Position numbers and translations under genes: made by a program
Notes under the pieces: generated by a model
Seen by the model: only the letters and a program-made list of their open reading frames with translations
Databases searched by the model: none
Told to the model about the DNA's origin: nothing
In this document: piece after piece, positions 53,622 to 61,827 of the stretch
Position numbering within the stretch: the stretch's first letter is position 1
How the letters are laid out: each line of letters opens with the position of its first letter
DNA from: VXOI01 sp965197575
Lineage (GTDB): Bacteria > Chloroflexota > Dehalococcoidia > Lucifugimonadales > UBA3495
Length of the DNA stretch: 64,000 nt
Reading direction: 5' to 3'
NCBI GenBank assembly: GCA_965197575.1
Contig: OZ240214.1
Span: forward strand, 4,526,001 to 4,590,000

Positions 53622-54260
53622 CTATTTGCCTTCTCCCAGAAGCCCTTCCAGTGTTGCTCTCAGGAGGTCGGCGGTCAGCGGGCCGACGAATTTCTTGGAT
53701 ACCGCGCCCTCGCGGGTGACGAAGTATTTTTCGGGGATCCCCCGGACTCCGTAGCTGATGCCAATCCAGCCGTCGGCGTCTATTCCAGCGGGGTAGACTT
53801 GGCCCTCCTCTTGCAGGAATGTCTCTGCTTGGTCCGGGGTGTCCCAGATGTTGACGCCGATGAACTCGACGCCCCGGTCCCGGTATTCCTCATAGACTTC
53901 GGCGAGGACGGGCGCTTCCTGACGGCACGGCGGGCACCAGGAAGCCCAGAAGTCGATCATCACCACCTGCCCGCGCAGGCTGGCAAGCCGGACGCTGCCG
54001 CCGCCGATCAGCTCCAACTCGAAGTCCCGCGCCGCTGCCGATTCGACCGGCTCCTCCAGCGCCGTCGAGTTGACGGCCCGGCCGCTGCCGCCACCGCCGA
54101 AGCTCAGCGAGGCCCAAGCCAGGATGGCCAGGAACGCCAGCACCGGAACGCCCACGCCGACGATTATCCAGCCGCGCCGTCCCCAGCCCCATCGCTCCAA
54201 GGCCGGTCCCCGGCGCCGGGATGGGGCCGGGGCGGGCTGTTCTGCGCCTGGTTCCGCCAT
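53622..54260 (-). CDS. TlpA-like thioredoxin-fold protein (CcmG/ResA type)
   Basis: 212 residues. N-terminal anchor (about 31-52), periplasmic-side thioredoxin fold with WCPPC (Cys109, Cys112) in FWASWCPPCRQEAPVL, then VYPAGIDADGWIGISYGVRGIPEKYFVTREG. Reduces apocytochrome c haem-binding Cys for haem attachment. The start codon overlaps the stop of the preceding gene (TAATG). Fits the ccmF/ccmH genes upstream. Confidence 0.92.
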   Translation of the reverse strand: MAEPGAEQPAPAPSRRRGPALERWGWGRRGWIIVGVGVPVLAFLAILAWASLSFGGGGSGRAVNSTALEEPVESAAARDFELELIGGGSVRLASLRGQVVMIDFWASWCPPCRQEAPVLAEVYEEYRDRGVEFIGVNIWDTPDQAETFLQEEGQVYPAGIDADGWIGISYGVRGIPEKYFVTREGAVSKKFVGPLTADLLRATLEGLLGEGK

Positions 54261-55480
54261 TAGTCTTCGGGCCTCTCGTCAGCTTCAACTTCGCCCAACG
54301 CCTGCGCCACCAGCCGGTCGCGCTGCCGCCGGTAATCGGCCTCCGGGATCGCGCCGGACTCGAACCGCTGGTCCAGCGCCGCCACTGCCAGCACCAAGGA
54401 ACGGCGGTCGCCGGATCCCGGAGCATCGTCGGCTGACTGGCCTGCGGCAGTGACTATTGGCCGAGAACGGCGGGCCAGGCCCCATACCAGCATTGCGACC
54501 AACGCCGCGCCCAGCGCGCTGGGGATGGCCGCCTGCCAGAACGCGCCGCCGCCCACCGCTCCGGCAAAGCTGTTCCAGACCCCCGGCTGAGGCAGCCCGG
54601 TGACTTCCAACTGCACTCCGGGGCCGGGCGGGATGCCCCGGCGCTCCCACGCTTTGTAGGTCGTGTCCTGTATGGCCACCAGAGACACGGGGGCCAGGTT
54701 GGCCACGCCAACGCCGCTCCAGTCCTGGGGCGCGAGCACCTGGAAAATCTCTGCGCCTTGGGGAAGGCTCTGGCGGTAGGACAGGCTGCCGGACTGGTAG
54801 GGGAAGGTGTAGGAAAAGTCGACGCTGTGGGCCCCCGGCGGCACCGGCGCGGTAAGCGCAAACCCGGTCCCAATGGAGATAACGTCGCCGCCGCGCAGGT
54901 CCGACTGCACCGTCAACTCGGCGGCTTCAGGCGGCAGGGCGAACCGCAGAAAGCTGATCACCCCCTGCATCGTCAGGTCGGGTTGAAGGGTGCGGTCGGA
55001 GTTGTTGACCAGCCGGACGAACTCCGTCGCGCTGGCCATTCGTTCGCCCTGATCGACTTCCGAAATCACCATGACCTGACGCTCCACTTCCAGCACGGTT
55101 ACGTCCTGGGTGGGTTCGTACACCGTGAGAGCCAAGTCTTGCGTCAACTCGCCCAAGGCCAGCGTTTCGCCGTAAAAGACGCCGCCGTAATCGACGCTCA
55201 CGAGGTAGCTGCCGCCTTCCACTGGCGCGACCTCGTCGAACCGGAACCGCCCATCGCCGTCGGCCAAGACCTGCCCGGTGCCCCGCAACTGGCCGTCCGG
55301 TCCAGTGACCAGCATCAGCACGGTTAGATCGTCCGGGGGTGCGGCCCCGCCGGTGCCGTTCACCACCCGCCCTTGAATGTACAGCGGTTGTTGCGCCGCG
55401 GCCGGTCCCGAATCTACCCACAGCGCCAGGCCCAGCATCGCCGCCGCGCCGATGACGAATATCAGCCCTGCAAGTCTCAC
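54260..55480 (-). CDS. Exported protein with carboxypeptidase-like domain and C-terminal anchor
   Basis: 406 residues. Signal peptide (RLAGLIFVIGAAAMLGLALWVDSGPAAAQ), a beta-sandwich of the carboxypeptidase-regulatory kind (IQGRVVNGTGGAAPPDDL…DGDGRFRFDEVAPVEGGSYLVSV), a second beta domain, a transmembrane segment near 320-340 and a short SHOCT-like end (ALDQRFESGAIPEADYRRQRDRLVAQ). GTG at 55480 overlaps the previous stop as GTGA; a longer frame is less likely. No named family; ccm context suggests cytochrome assembly. Confidence 0.75.
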   Translation of the reverse strand: MRLAGLIFVIGAAAMLGLALWVDSGPAAAQQPLYIQGRVVNGTGGAAPPDDLTVLMLVTGPDGQLRGTGQVLADGDGRFRFDEVAPVEGGSYLVSVDYGGVFYGETLALGELTQDLALTVYEPTQDVTVLEVERQVMVISEVDQGERMASATEFVRLVNNSDRTLQPDLTMQGVISFLRFALPPEAAELTVQSDLRGGDVISIGTGFALTAPVPPGAHSVDFSYTFPYQSGSLSYRQSLPQGAEIFQVLAPQDWSGVGVANLAPVSLVAIQDTTYKAWERRGIPPGPGVQLEVTGLPQPGVWNSFAGAVGGGAFWQAAIPSALGAALVAMLVWGLARRSRPIVTAAGQSADDAPGSGDRRSLVLAVAALDQRFESGAIPEADYRRQRDRLVAQALGEVEADERPED

Positions 55481-55971
55481 CGCGCGCTCGCTGCCCCGTC
55501 TGAATGGACTGGCGGCGCGGCCAGCTCCGCGCCGCAGCCGGGGCATACGCCCGACTCCGGCGGGGCCTGCTCGCCGCACTCGGCGCAGGTGGTCGCCGCG
55601 CCGTTGCCCAACGAATCGCGCGCCGCCAGGACTTCATGCTCCAGCAGCAGCTCGGGGCCAGCGTTCCCGCTCTCGATCAGCCGCTTGACTGCGGCCGCGG
55701 CCTGGAGTCGGTACGACTCAAGCTGCTCGTGGTACTGATTTTCGGGCACGTTGCCTAGCTGGTAGTCCAATTCCAAGGTGTCGATTGACTCGTAAATCGA
55801 GTCCAGGCCGACTTCGCCAACGTCATTAAAATCTTGGGAAGCGGGTTCATGCCGAACATGGGAGTCCTCTTCCGGCGACTGTCCCCGCAGGAAGGCGGAC
55901 CCGACCACGAGCAGGCTGAACGCCGCCAAGGCCACGCCCATGATGATAGAAAGAACGGTCTCGGCGTCCAT
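55477..55971 (-). CDS. Membrane protein with C-terminal zinc ribbon
   Basis: 164 residues. N-terminal membrane segment (SIIMGVALAAFSLLVVGSAFL), a helical middle (YESIDTLELDYQLGNVPENQYHEQLESYRLQAAAAVKRL), and a zinc ribbon CAECG … CPGCG at the C-terminus. The middle resembles the CcmI-type helical region of cytochrome c assembly; the function is unproved. Lies directly after ccmF (65 bases). Confidence 0.7.
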   Translation of the reverse strand: MDAETVLSIIMGVALAAFSLLVVGSAFLRGQSPEEDSHVRHEPASQDFNDVGEVGLDSIYESIDTLELDYQLGNVPENQYHEQLESYRLQAAAAVKRLIESGNAGPELLLEHEVLAARDSLGNGAATTCAECGEQAPPESGVCPGCGAELAAPPVHSDGAASAR

Positions 55972-56036
55972 ACAGCCAGTTTAGCAGGAATTGACTGCGC
56001 CCCTGCGACTCAAACGGCCAACGCCGGGGCGTTTCG

Positions 56037-58025
56037 TCAGGCCGCGGTAGGCCGGGCCGCTCCGGCTGCTGCCCGCGCCGGGACGGGGACCCGGCTTGGT
56101 TGGGGCCACAGCGCGATCACCGTTCCCAAGACCAACACCGGCCCGGCCACCCACATCCACCAGATGAGCGGGTTCACCAGGATGCGGAAGCCCACGTTGC
56201 CGTCGGGCAGGTTCTCGCTGGGCACCACGTACAGGTCCTCCACCGGCGAAGACCGGATGGCGGCGCGGGTCGAGGCCATGTTGAAGTTGGGATAAAACGC
56301 CCGGTTGGGGCGCAGCGTGTCTATCAGTTCGCCGTCGCGATAGACCTCGACCGCGGAGGAAAACTCGGTCCGGTTGCCGAAAGTCCGTTCGGTGGTGCCC
56401 AAGTAGAGCAGTTCGTAGTCCGCAACCGAAGTCCGCTCGCCCGGCTCCAACACGATGTCCTTCTGGGTATTGAAGAACGAAGTGCCGACGATTCCCAAGG
56501 CCACCATGATCACCGACAGATGCACGATGTAGCCGCCGTAGCGGGGGCGGTTGGCCCAGACCAGGCGCGGAAAGGCCAGGGCGTAGCTTTCCCCGGAAAT
56601 GCGGCTCCGGGCGCGGGTGCCCCGGTACCATTCCATCAGAATCCCCGACGTGACAAAGGCGGCCAGCCCGAAACCGATGAGGGCGTAGGGCTTGGTCAGC
56701 CCCAGGACGGCCAGTATCAGGACGGCGGCCAGTCCGGCGGCCACGGGCACGGTCAGCGCCCGGCGCACCGCGGCCAGGTTCGCCCTGCGCCACGGCAGCA
56801 ATGGCCCCACGCCCATCAGGAATATCAGCGCGAGCATGAGCGGCCCGTTCAACTGGTCGTAGAACGGGCGGGCCACCGTGACTTCCTCGTCGCTGACCAG
56901 CCGGGAGATCAGCGGGTACACCGTCCCCCACAGCGTGATAAAGGCGATGCACAGGAGCAGCAGGTTGTTCACCAAGAAGGCGGCTTCCCGCGACAGCATC
57001 GAGTCGAGGTTTTGCGCGCTCTTCAGCAACGGATAGCGCGAGAAGAAGATGACGAACGGGACCAATACCCCCAGGCACAGGAACATCAGGAACACCCAGC
57101 CCAGGCTCGATGCGCCGAAGGAATGGACCGACGGCACCGAGCCGCCCCGGTTCATAAACATGCCGTATAGAGCCAGCGCGAAGGCGACGTTCACCAGAGC
57201 GATGTTCCACATACGGAACATGCCACGCCGCTTCTGCACCATGATGGAGTGGATGAAGGCGGTCAGCGCCAGCCAGGGCATGAACGCGGCGTTTTCCACC
57301 GGGTCCCAGAACCAGTAGCCGCCCCAACCGAGGATGGTGTAGGCCCACCATGAGCCCAGCAGCAACCCTCCGGCCAGCAACGCCCAAGTCAAAATCCCCC
57401 AACTGCGCCCCGCGTCCACCCATTCGTCGCCCGTCTTGCGAGCCAGCAGCGCCCCCAACGCGAACGAGAAGGGCACGGCTATGCCCACCAGTCCGGCCAT
57501 CAAGGCCGGGGGATGCACGAACATGCCGAAGTGAGTCAGCAGCGGGTTGATGCCCTCCCCGTCGGGCGGCACGAAGGACAGCTTGTCGAAGGGGTTGGCC
57601 ATCACGGCCATCACGGCCACGAAGAAAGCCAGGACCAGCATGAGCGCGCCGGTAGTGAAGGGTAGGGCGTCGCGCATACGTTCCGGCGCGCGCCACACCG
57701 CCACCGCCGCCATCACCGACAGCACCATCGCGATGTAGAGCAGGGAACCCTCGTTGCCAGCGTAGAAGGCTACCCAGGTGTAGCGGTCGGGCATGGCCAG
57801 GTCGCTGTGGAGGGCCACGTAAGCGATCTCGAAGTCGCGGTTGACGAACAGGACAACCAGGCTGAGGGTAGCCACCAAGAGCACGACCACGGTGGCGTAC
57901 ATCGCCGTCTGCGCGCTCTCGACCAGCGCCGCCGAACCCCGCAGCTTGCCCGCAATCGACCCCACCGAGGAGTAGCCGGCCAAGGCCAAGGCGATCCACA
58001 AGCTGATTGCGCCGAGGTCGCCCAT
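56037..58025 (-). CDS. ccmF: Cytochrome c haem lyase subunit CcmF
   Basis: 662 residues, many membrane segments. The WWD-like signature GGYWFWDPVENAAFMPWL (about 235) and the family motif PFVIFFSRYPLLKS. Handles haem for cytochrome c assembly with CcmH. ATG at 58025 is one base after the ccmH stop; the longer reading adds 36 charged residues. The C-terminal third has the family's periplasmic domain and last helix. Confidence 0.95.
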   Translation of the reverse strand: MGDLGAISLWIALALAGYSSVGSIAGKLRGSAALVESAQTAMYATVVVLLVATLSLVVLFVNRDFEIAYVALHSDLAMPDRYTWVAFYAGNEGSLLYIAMVLSVMAAVAVWRAPERMRDALPFTTGALMLVLAFFVAVMAVMANPFDKLSFVPPDGEGINPLLTHFGMFVHPPALMAGLVGIAVPFSFALGALLARKTGDEWVDAGRSWGILTWALLAGGLLLGSWWAYTILGWGGYWFWDPVENAAFMPWLALTAFIHSIMVQKRRGMFRMWNIALVNVAFALALYGMFMNRGGSVPSVHSFGASSLGWVFLMFLCLGVLVPFVIFFSRYPLLKSAQNLDSMLSREAAFLVNNLLLLCIAFITLWGTVYPLISRLVSDEEVTVARPFYDQLNGPLMLALIFLMGVGPLLPWRRANLAAVRRALTVPVAAGLAAVLILAVLGLTKPYALIGFGLAAFVTSGILMEWYRGTRARSRISGESYALAFPRLVWANRPRYGGYIVHLSVIMVALGIVGTSFFNTQKDIVLEPGERTSVADYELLYLGTTERTFGNRTEFSSAVEVYRDGELIDTLRPNRAFYPNFNMASTRAAIRSSPVEDLYVVPSENLPDGNVGFRILVNPLIWWMWVAGPVLVLGTVIALWPQPSRVPVPARAAAGAARPTAA

Positions 58026-58026
58026 T

Positions 58027-58641
58027 CTAGGCCGGTCCTTCCGGCTCTTCCGTCTGACTTTCCGGCGCTCCGGTGGCGGGCCTGCCAGACGGGGTGCGGG
58101 CAGCGCGCCGGGAGGCCAGGCTCCGGTCGACAATTTGCAGGTAGGGACGCAGGCCCGGGTCTGTCGCAGGATCCGCCGCCGGGCCGGTCATCGCTCCTGC
58201 TACCGCCGGTTGCGCCCGGTTGGTCATGGCCCGGACCACTAGATACACCCCGGCCAACCCCGCGGCCACGCCCACTATCGGCAGAATCCAGACCAAGAGA
58301 TTGGCCCCCGATTTGGGAGGGGCGGCCAGGATGTCGGCCCCGTAACGGTCGGCGAAGTATTCCAGTATCTCGTCGCGGCTCCTGCCCTCGGCCAGCAACT
58401 GCCGCACCAAGGCCCGCATCTGGAAGGACACTTCGACCTGGGCTTGGTCGATGGTCTCGGCGGGGCACACCGGGCACATGATCATGCGGTCGATGGCCTG
58501 CGCTTCTTCTTCCGAAAAGCTGCCGGGCGGCGACTGAGCGCCAACCGCTGGGGCGAGGGCCAGCGCCAACAGCAGGGAGGCGAACAGGAGAAGGGCTGCC
58601 ATTGAAATGTGGACGATGGAACGATTCAGCATCAAGGACAT
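58027..58641 (-). CDS. ccmH: Cytochrome c assembly protein CcmH
   Basis: 204 residues. Signal peptide then CcmH domain with CPVC (Cys56, Cys59 in MIMCPVCPAETIDQAQ), RSRDEILEYFADRYGADILAAPPKSGANLLVWILPI, and one more membrane helix. Carries thiols of apocytochrome c. ATG at 58641 chosen, since the longer frame overlaps the HEPN gene and lacks a signal peptide. ccmE, usually required, is not in view. Confidence 0.92.
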   Translation of the reverse strand: MSLMLNRSIVHISMAALLLFASLLLALALAPAVGAQSPPGSFSEEEAQAIDRMIMCPVCPAETIDQAQVEVSFQMRALVRQLLAEGRSRDEILEYFADRYGADILAAPPKSGANLLVWILPIVGVAAGLAGVYLVVRAMTNRAQPAVAGAMTGPAADPATDPGLRPYLQIVDRSLASRRAARTPSGRPATGAPESQTEEPEGPA

Positions 58642-58720
58642 CAGCGTCAGGTTATAATCGGGCCGAGCGGCCTGGTTCAGGTCGGGCGGCGGGACAGTGG
58701 GGCGATGCCGGCGAGGGCGC

Positions 58721-59107
58721 TCATGCCATTTTCGCCAGATTCTCGGCGTCCTGGACGTAGTCTCTAGTCTCCCGGATGCGACGTTCCGTGTCGGCCAGCG
58801 GCTCGCACAATCCGAGATAGAAACACTCGCCATGCAATGCGCCCTGCCTGGAGTAATAGCGGCCCACCAAGGGCCGGACCGCATCGTCCAGGGCAGCCAG
58901 TCTTCTCAACTCCGTGGATGTTAACGGCGTCCTCTCCGGCTCATCGCCGGTACGGGCCAAGACCAGGGCGTCCGTGGCCCGCTTGGTTGCGCCCCAGGCC
59001 TTTTCCGCTGCGTTGCGTATTCGGCCCTGCGCCAACATTTCCAAGGCATCATCCTGAAGGGCCCGGGCATCCTCGAAAATCTCTCTCACCCGCCCAGTCG
59101 TGGCCAT
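58721..59107 (-). CDS. HEPN-type putative ribonuclease (orphan)
   Basis: 128 residues, helical, PaREP1/HEPN-like: RVREIFEDARALQDDALEMLAQGRIRNAAEKAWGATKRATDALVLAR, then RQGALHGE with the R-x4-H that marks HEPN RNases. No nucleotidyltransferase (MNT) gene, the common antitoxin, adjoins it. ATG at 59107 gives MATTGRVREIF, with GGGGG upstream. Confidence 0.75.
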   Translation of the reverse strand: MATTGRVREIFEDARALQDDALEMLAQGRIRNAAEKAWGATKRATDALVLARTGDEPERTPLTSTELRRLAALDDAVRPLVGRYYSRQGALHGECFYLGLCEPLADTERRIRETRDYVQDAENLAKMA

Positions 59108-59255
59108 CAATACCCCCATTATCGCTTATCAAAGAAGTTACAGGATAACGTATCGGTCGCCTCTGTCTCAAACCCTTTCCCACGGGGGAGCCCCTCACCC
59201 TAGCCCCCAGGGAAAGGGGACTCTTGGCGACAACTAAAAGGCCCCGGGCCATGCG

Positions 59256-59759
59256 CTACCTGGGCAGGGAGTCGATGTAGTCGGCGATGGCGTTTCGCTC
59301 GACGTCGTTCAGCAGCTTGCCGAAGGGCGGCATAACCGAAGTGGGGCCTAAGGGCCTTTCCTCGCGGCTCAGCGTATTGAGGATGGTCTGCCTCGGCCGG
59401 TTGGTGATGTTGACGTCCACCAGCGGCTTGTAGCCGTACTCGTTCTGCAACACCGTCAGCACCGGTCCGTCGCCGGTCGCGCCGGGGCCGTGGCACATCT
59501 GGCAGTTCACCTTGAACAGCGCCGCCCCCGAACTGTCGGTGGTGGAAAGGGGCGATGGATAGAAGGCCACCGCGTCGGCCACTCCCGCGAGGCGCGGCGG
59601 CTCGTGGGACTTGTAGGACTGCTGGTAGTGTTGCTCGTAGAAGATGTCCACCGGGTAGCTGCCCGAAGTACAGCCCACGGCGGCCAGTCCGGCGAGGACG
59701 GCGAGTCCAATTAGAATGGTGAATGGTGAATGGCGAGTTTTGAAAGCGCTTCTCACCAT
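59256..59759 (-). CDS. actE: ActE-like c-type cytochrome lipoprotein of alternative complex III
   Basis: 167 residues. Lipobox LAAVGC (Cys30), CxxCH haem site CQMCH (86-90) and the axial Met in MPPFGKLL near the end. Mono-haem cytochrome of alternative complex III, which oxidises quinol. Start could also be a GTG at 59777. Next to actD, 20 bases. Confidence 0.9.
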   Translation of the reverse strand: MVRSAFKTRHSPFTILIGLAVLAGLAAVGCTSGSYPVDIFYEQHYQQSYKSHEPPRLAGVADAVAFYPSPLSTTDSSGAALFKVNCQMCHGPGATGDGPVLTVLQNEYGYKPLVDVNITNRPRQTILNTLSREERPLGPTSVMPPFGKLLNDVERNAIADYIDSLPR

Positions 59760-59779
59760 TCTCAATTTACTATTCACTA

Positions 59780-60304
59780 TTATGCCGCCTGCCCCCGGTT
59801 TTCCCGCACCACGTCGATGGCGCCCGCTTGGGTCAGGATGACCCCCACCTCGTTGAGCTGCTCTTCCTCGGCGTTCACCAGCAGCCCGATGTAGCCCTCG
59901 GTGATGCGGGTGTCGTACAGGCCTTGCTTGAAGCTGGGCAGCCGGGACTCGAAGATGATCCCGATGATGGTGAAGATGATGGCCGTCAGCATGGTGCTCT
60001 CGTAGGTGACCACGGCCATCGGCGGCAGGGACAGGATCGGCTTGCCCGCCTGCACCAATGGGTAGGCCATCTGCGTCATCGAGGTCAGGATGATCCCGAT
60101 GGTGAGCCCGAGCAGGGCGCCGCACAGCGGAAAGACGTACAGGCGGTGCCCCTCGTGGCGCTCACCGAAGGCCCCTTCCGGGTACGGAGTATCCGTCAGG
60201 AAGTCGTAGTCGGTGGGCGCAACCCCGGCCCGCTGCAACGAGTCCCCGGCCTCGGCGGCGTAATTGGCGTCCTCGAACAGCCCTAGTATGGGTCGTTTAG
60301 CCAT
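59780..60304 (-). CDS. actD: ActD subunit of alternative complex III (DUF3341)
   Basis: 174 residues, two membrane helices (LCGALLGLTIGIILTSM, AIIFTIIGIIFES). DUF3341: YDFLTDTPYPEGAFGE then membrane part, TEGYIGLLVNAEEEQ. Structural subunit of the complex. ATG with AGGGAAAC upstream. Confidence 0.92.
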   Translation of the reverse strand: MAKRPILGLFEDANYAAEAGDSLQRAGVAPTDYDFLTDTPYPEGAFGERHEGHRLYVFPLCGALLGLTIGIILTSMTQMAYPLVQAGKPILSLPPMAVVTYESTMLTAIIFTIIGIIFESRLPSFKQGLYDTRITEGYIGLLVNAEEEQLNEVGVILTQAGAIDVVRENRGQAA

Positions 60305-60322
60305 GTCCTGTTTCCCTCTAGC

Positions 60323-61717
60323 CTAGTCCTCCCGGTATACCGCCGGCACTGTCACCCGGCCGATCCGGACCTCGGAACGAAGGATTTCCGCTTCTTTGAT
60401 GTCGTACAAGGGTATCAACGGCACTACTCGCGCGATGATCAGCATCAGCATCGAGACCAGTGCGAAGGTTGCGCCGATGATCGTCCATTCCACGGGGCTG
60501 GGAACGTATGAGTTGAACCAGGTGAAGGTGAACACCTGTTTGTTTTGCAGCCCCGGCACGATGATGATGAACCGCTCCAGCCACATGCCGATGTTCACCG
60601 AGATGCAGGCGGTGGACATAATCCAGAGATTCCGCCGGAACATCCGGGGCAGCCATAGAGTGACCGGCAGGAAGTAAGTCGCGAACACGAAGACCATCAT
60701 CCAGATGTGCCACGGGTTTTGCATGAACTGCAAGTCGCGGACCGCCAGCTCGTCGGCCTCCCGCCCGTAGAACCCGAAGATGACTTCCATGACGAAGAAG
60801 TAGAACCAGCCGGTGGCCACCACTATCAGGAGCCGCCCCAAGGCGTCGATGTGCTCGTGGCGGATGTAGTTCTGCCAGCCGTAGATGTAGCGGAGGATGA
60901 TCATCACGAGGGCGACGGCCGACACCCCGGAGTGCACCGCTCCCACCACGAAGTAGGGGGCAAAGATCGTGGAGTGCCACGACTTCACCGCCACCGCCAT
61001 TCCGAAGTCCCAGGACACGATGCTGTGTACCGAGACGAACACCGGAAGGATCAGCGCGGAGAGCAGCACGCCGGCGATGATTTGCAGCTTCCATTGCCGG
61101 GGGTTGCCCTGCCAGCCCATCGCCAGCAGGGTGTAGATGCGGTGGTTCATCCCGGTGGTGCGGTCGCGGAGCACGGCGAAGTCGGGTATGAGCGCGACCA
61201 GCACGAACAGGATGCTGGAGGTCAGGTAGGTGTAGACCGCGCTGGGGTCCCACACCAGGGGCGACCGAATGTTGGGCCAAATGCCGCGGGCGTAATCGTA
61301 GGGCGCGAAGGGAATGGTGTAAATCCAGTAGACCAGCCGCCAAGGACGTCCGGTGTGGATCAGCGGCATCAGCATCGCCGTCATCAGCGAGAAGACGGTC
61401 AGAATCTCCGCCGCCCTGGTCGCGGGGCGGCGCCACTCGGCCTTGGACAGGCGCAGGATGGCCGACAACATCACCCCGGCGTGACTGATGCCGATCCAGA
61501 AGACGAAATTGGTGATGAAGAAGCCCCACATCACCGGACGGTTCATCCCGGTGATGCCCAGCCCCTTGTTGACCATCAGGCCGGCGGCGCTCATCGCTCC
61601 CAAGACGATCAGGCCCAGGATAGTCACGGCAATCCACCACCACTTCGGCGAATTCAGTATCGACCGAAGCAGTTCCGCGTTGATTTGTCTTGTAGGTAAG
61701 GCCCTGCCTTCCTGCAT
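60323..61717 (-). CDS. NrfD-family membrane subunit (ActF/ActC) of alternative complex III
   Basis: 464 residues, about ten helices. NrfD family: GLGITGMNRPVMWGFFITNFVFWIGISHAGVMLSAIL and HSTIFAPYFVVGAVHSGVSAVALVM are typical. Second of two NrfD proteins here; the pair forms the quinol-binding membrane core. An inverted CGCAGAG repeat lies between it and the other one. Confidence 0.93.
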   Translation of the reverse strand: MQEGRALPTRQINAELLRSILNSPKWWWIAVTILGLIVLGAMSAAGLMVNKGLGITGMNRPVMWGFFITNFVFWIGISHAGVMLSAILRLSKAEWRRPATRAAEILTVFSLMTAMLMPLIHTGRPWRLVYWIYTIPFAPYDYARGIWPNIRSPLVWDPSAVYTYLTSSILFVLVALIPDFAVLRDRTTGMNHRIYTLLAMGWQGNPRQWKLQIIAGVLLSALILPVFVSVHSIVSWDFGMAVAVKSWHSTIFAPYFVVGAVHSGVSAVALVMIILRYIYGWQNYIRHEHIDALGRLLIVVATGWFYFFVMEVIFGFYGREADELAVRDLQFMQNPWHIWMMVFVFATYFLPVTLWLPRMFRRNLWIMSTACISVNIGMWLERFIIIVPGLQNKQVFTFTWFNSYVPSPVEWTIIGATFALVSMLMLIIARVVPLIPLYDIKEAEILRSEVRIGRVTVPAVYRED

Positions 61718-61723
61718 TACGGT

Positions 61724-61823
61724 TTTCAGCGCAGAGTACGCAGAGGAGACGCAGGGGGCGCAGAGTTTTTTATCATATCAACTCTGCGTTCTCTGCGTGT
61801 TCTCTGCGCTCTCTGCGTTTAAC
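61724..61823. repeat. Inverted CGCAGAG repeat between the two NrfD genes
   Basis: Left arm has four CGCAGAG/CGCAGGG units (61729-61766), right arm four CTCTGCG units (61781-61818), with an A/T-rich loop. Could fold in mRNA as a hairpin of about 40 bp between the genes. Related to a stretch at 50058-50080. Confidence 0.85.
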
Positions 61824-61827
61824 CTCC

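Noticed and set aside
56037..57999. 672-residue shadow frame over ccmF
   Set aside because: Different frame, no CcmF motifs; the WWD-bearing frame is the real one.
61724..61823. Rho-independent terminator splitting the act operon
   Set aside because: The arms are a repeat of heptamers and no U-run follows the hairpin in the direction of transcription; kept as a repeat only.
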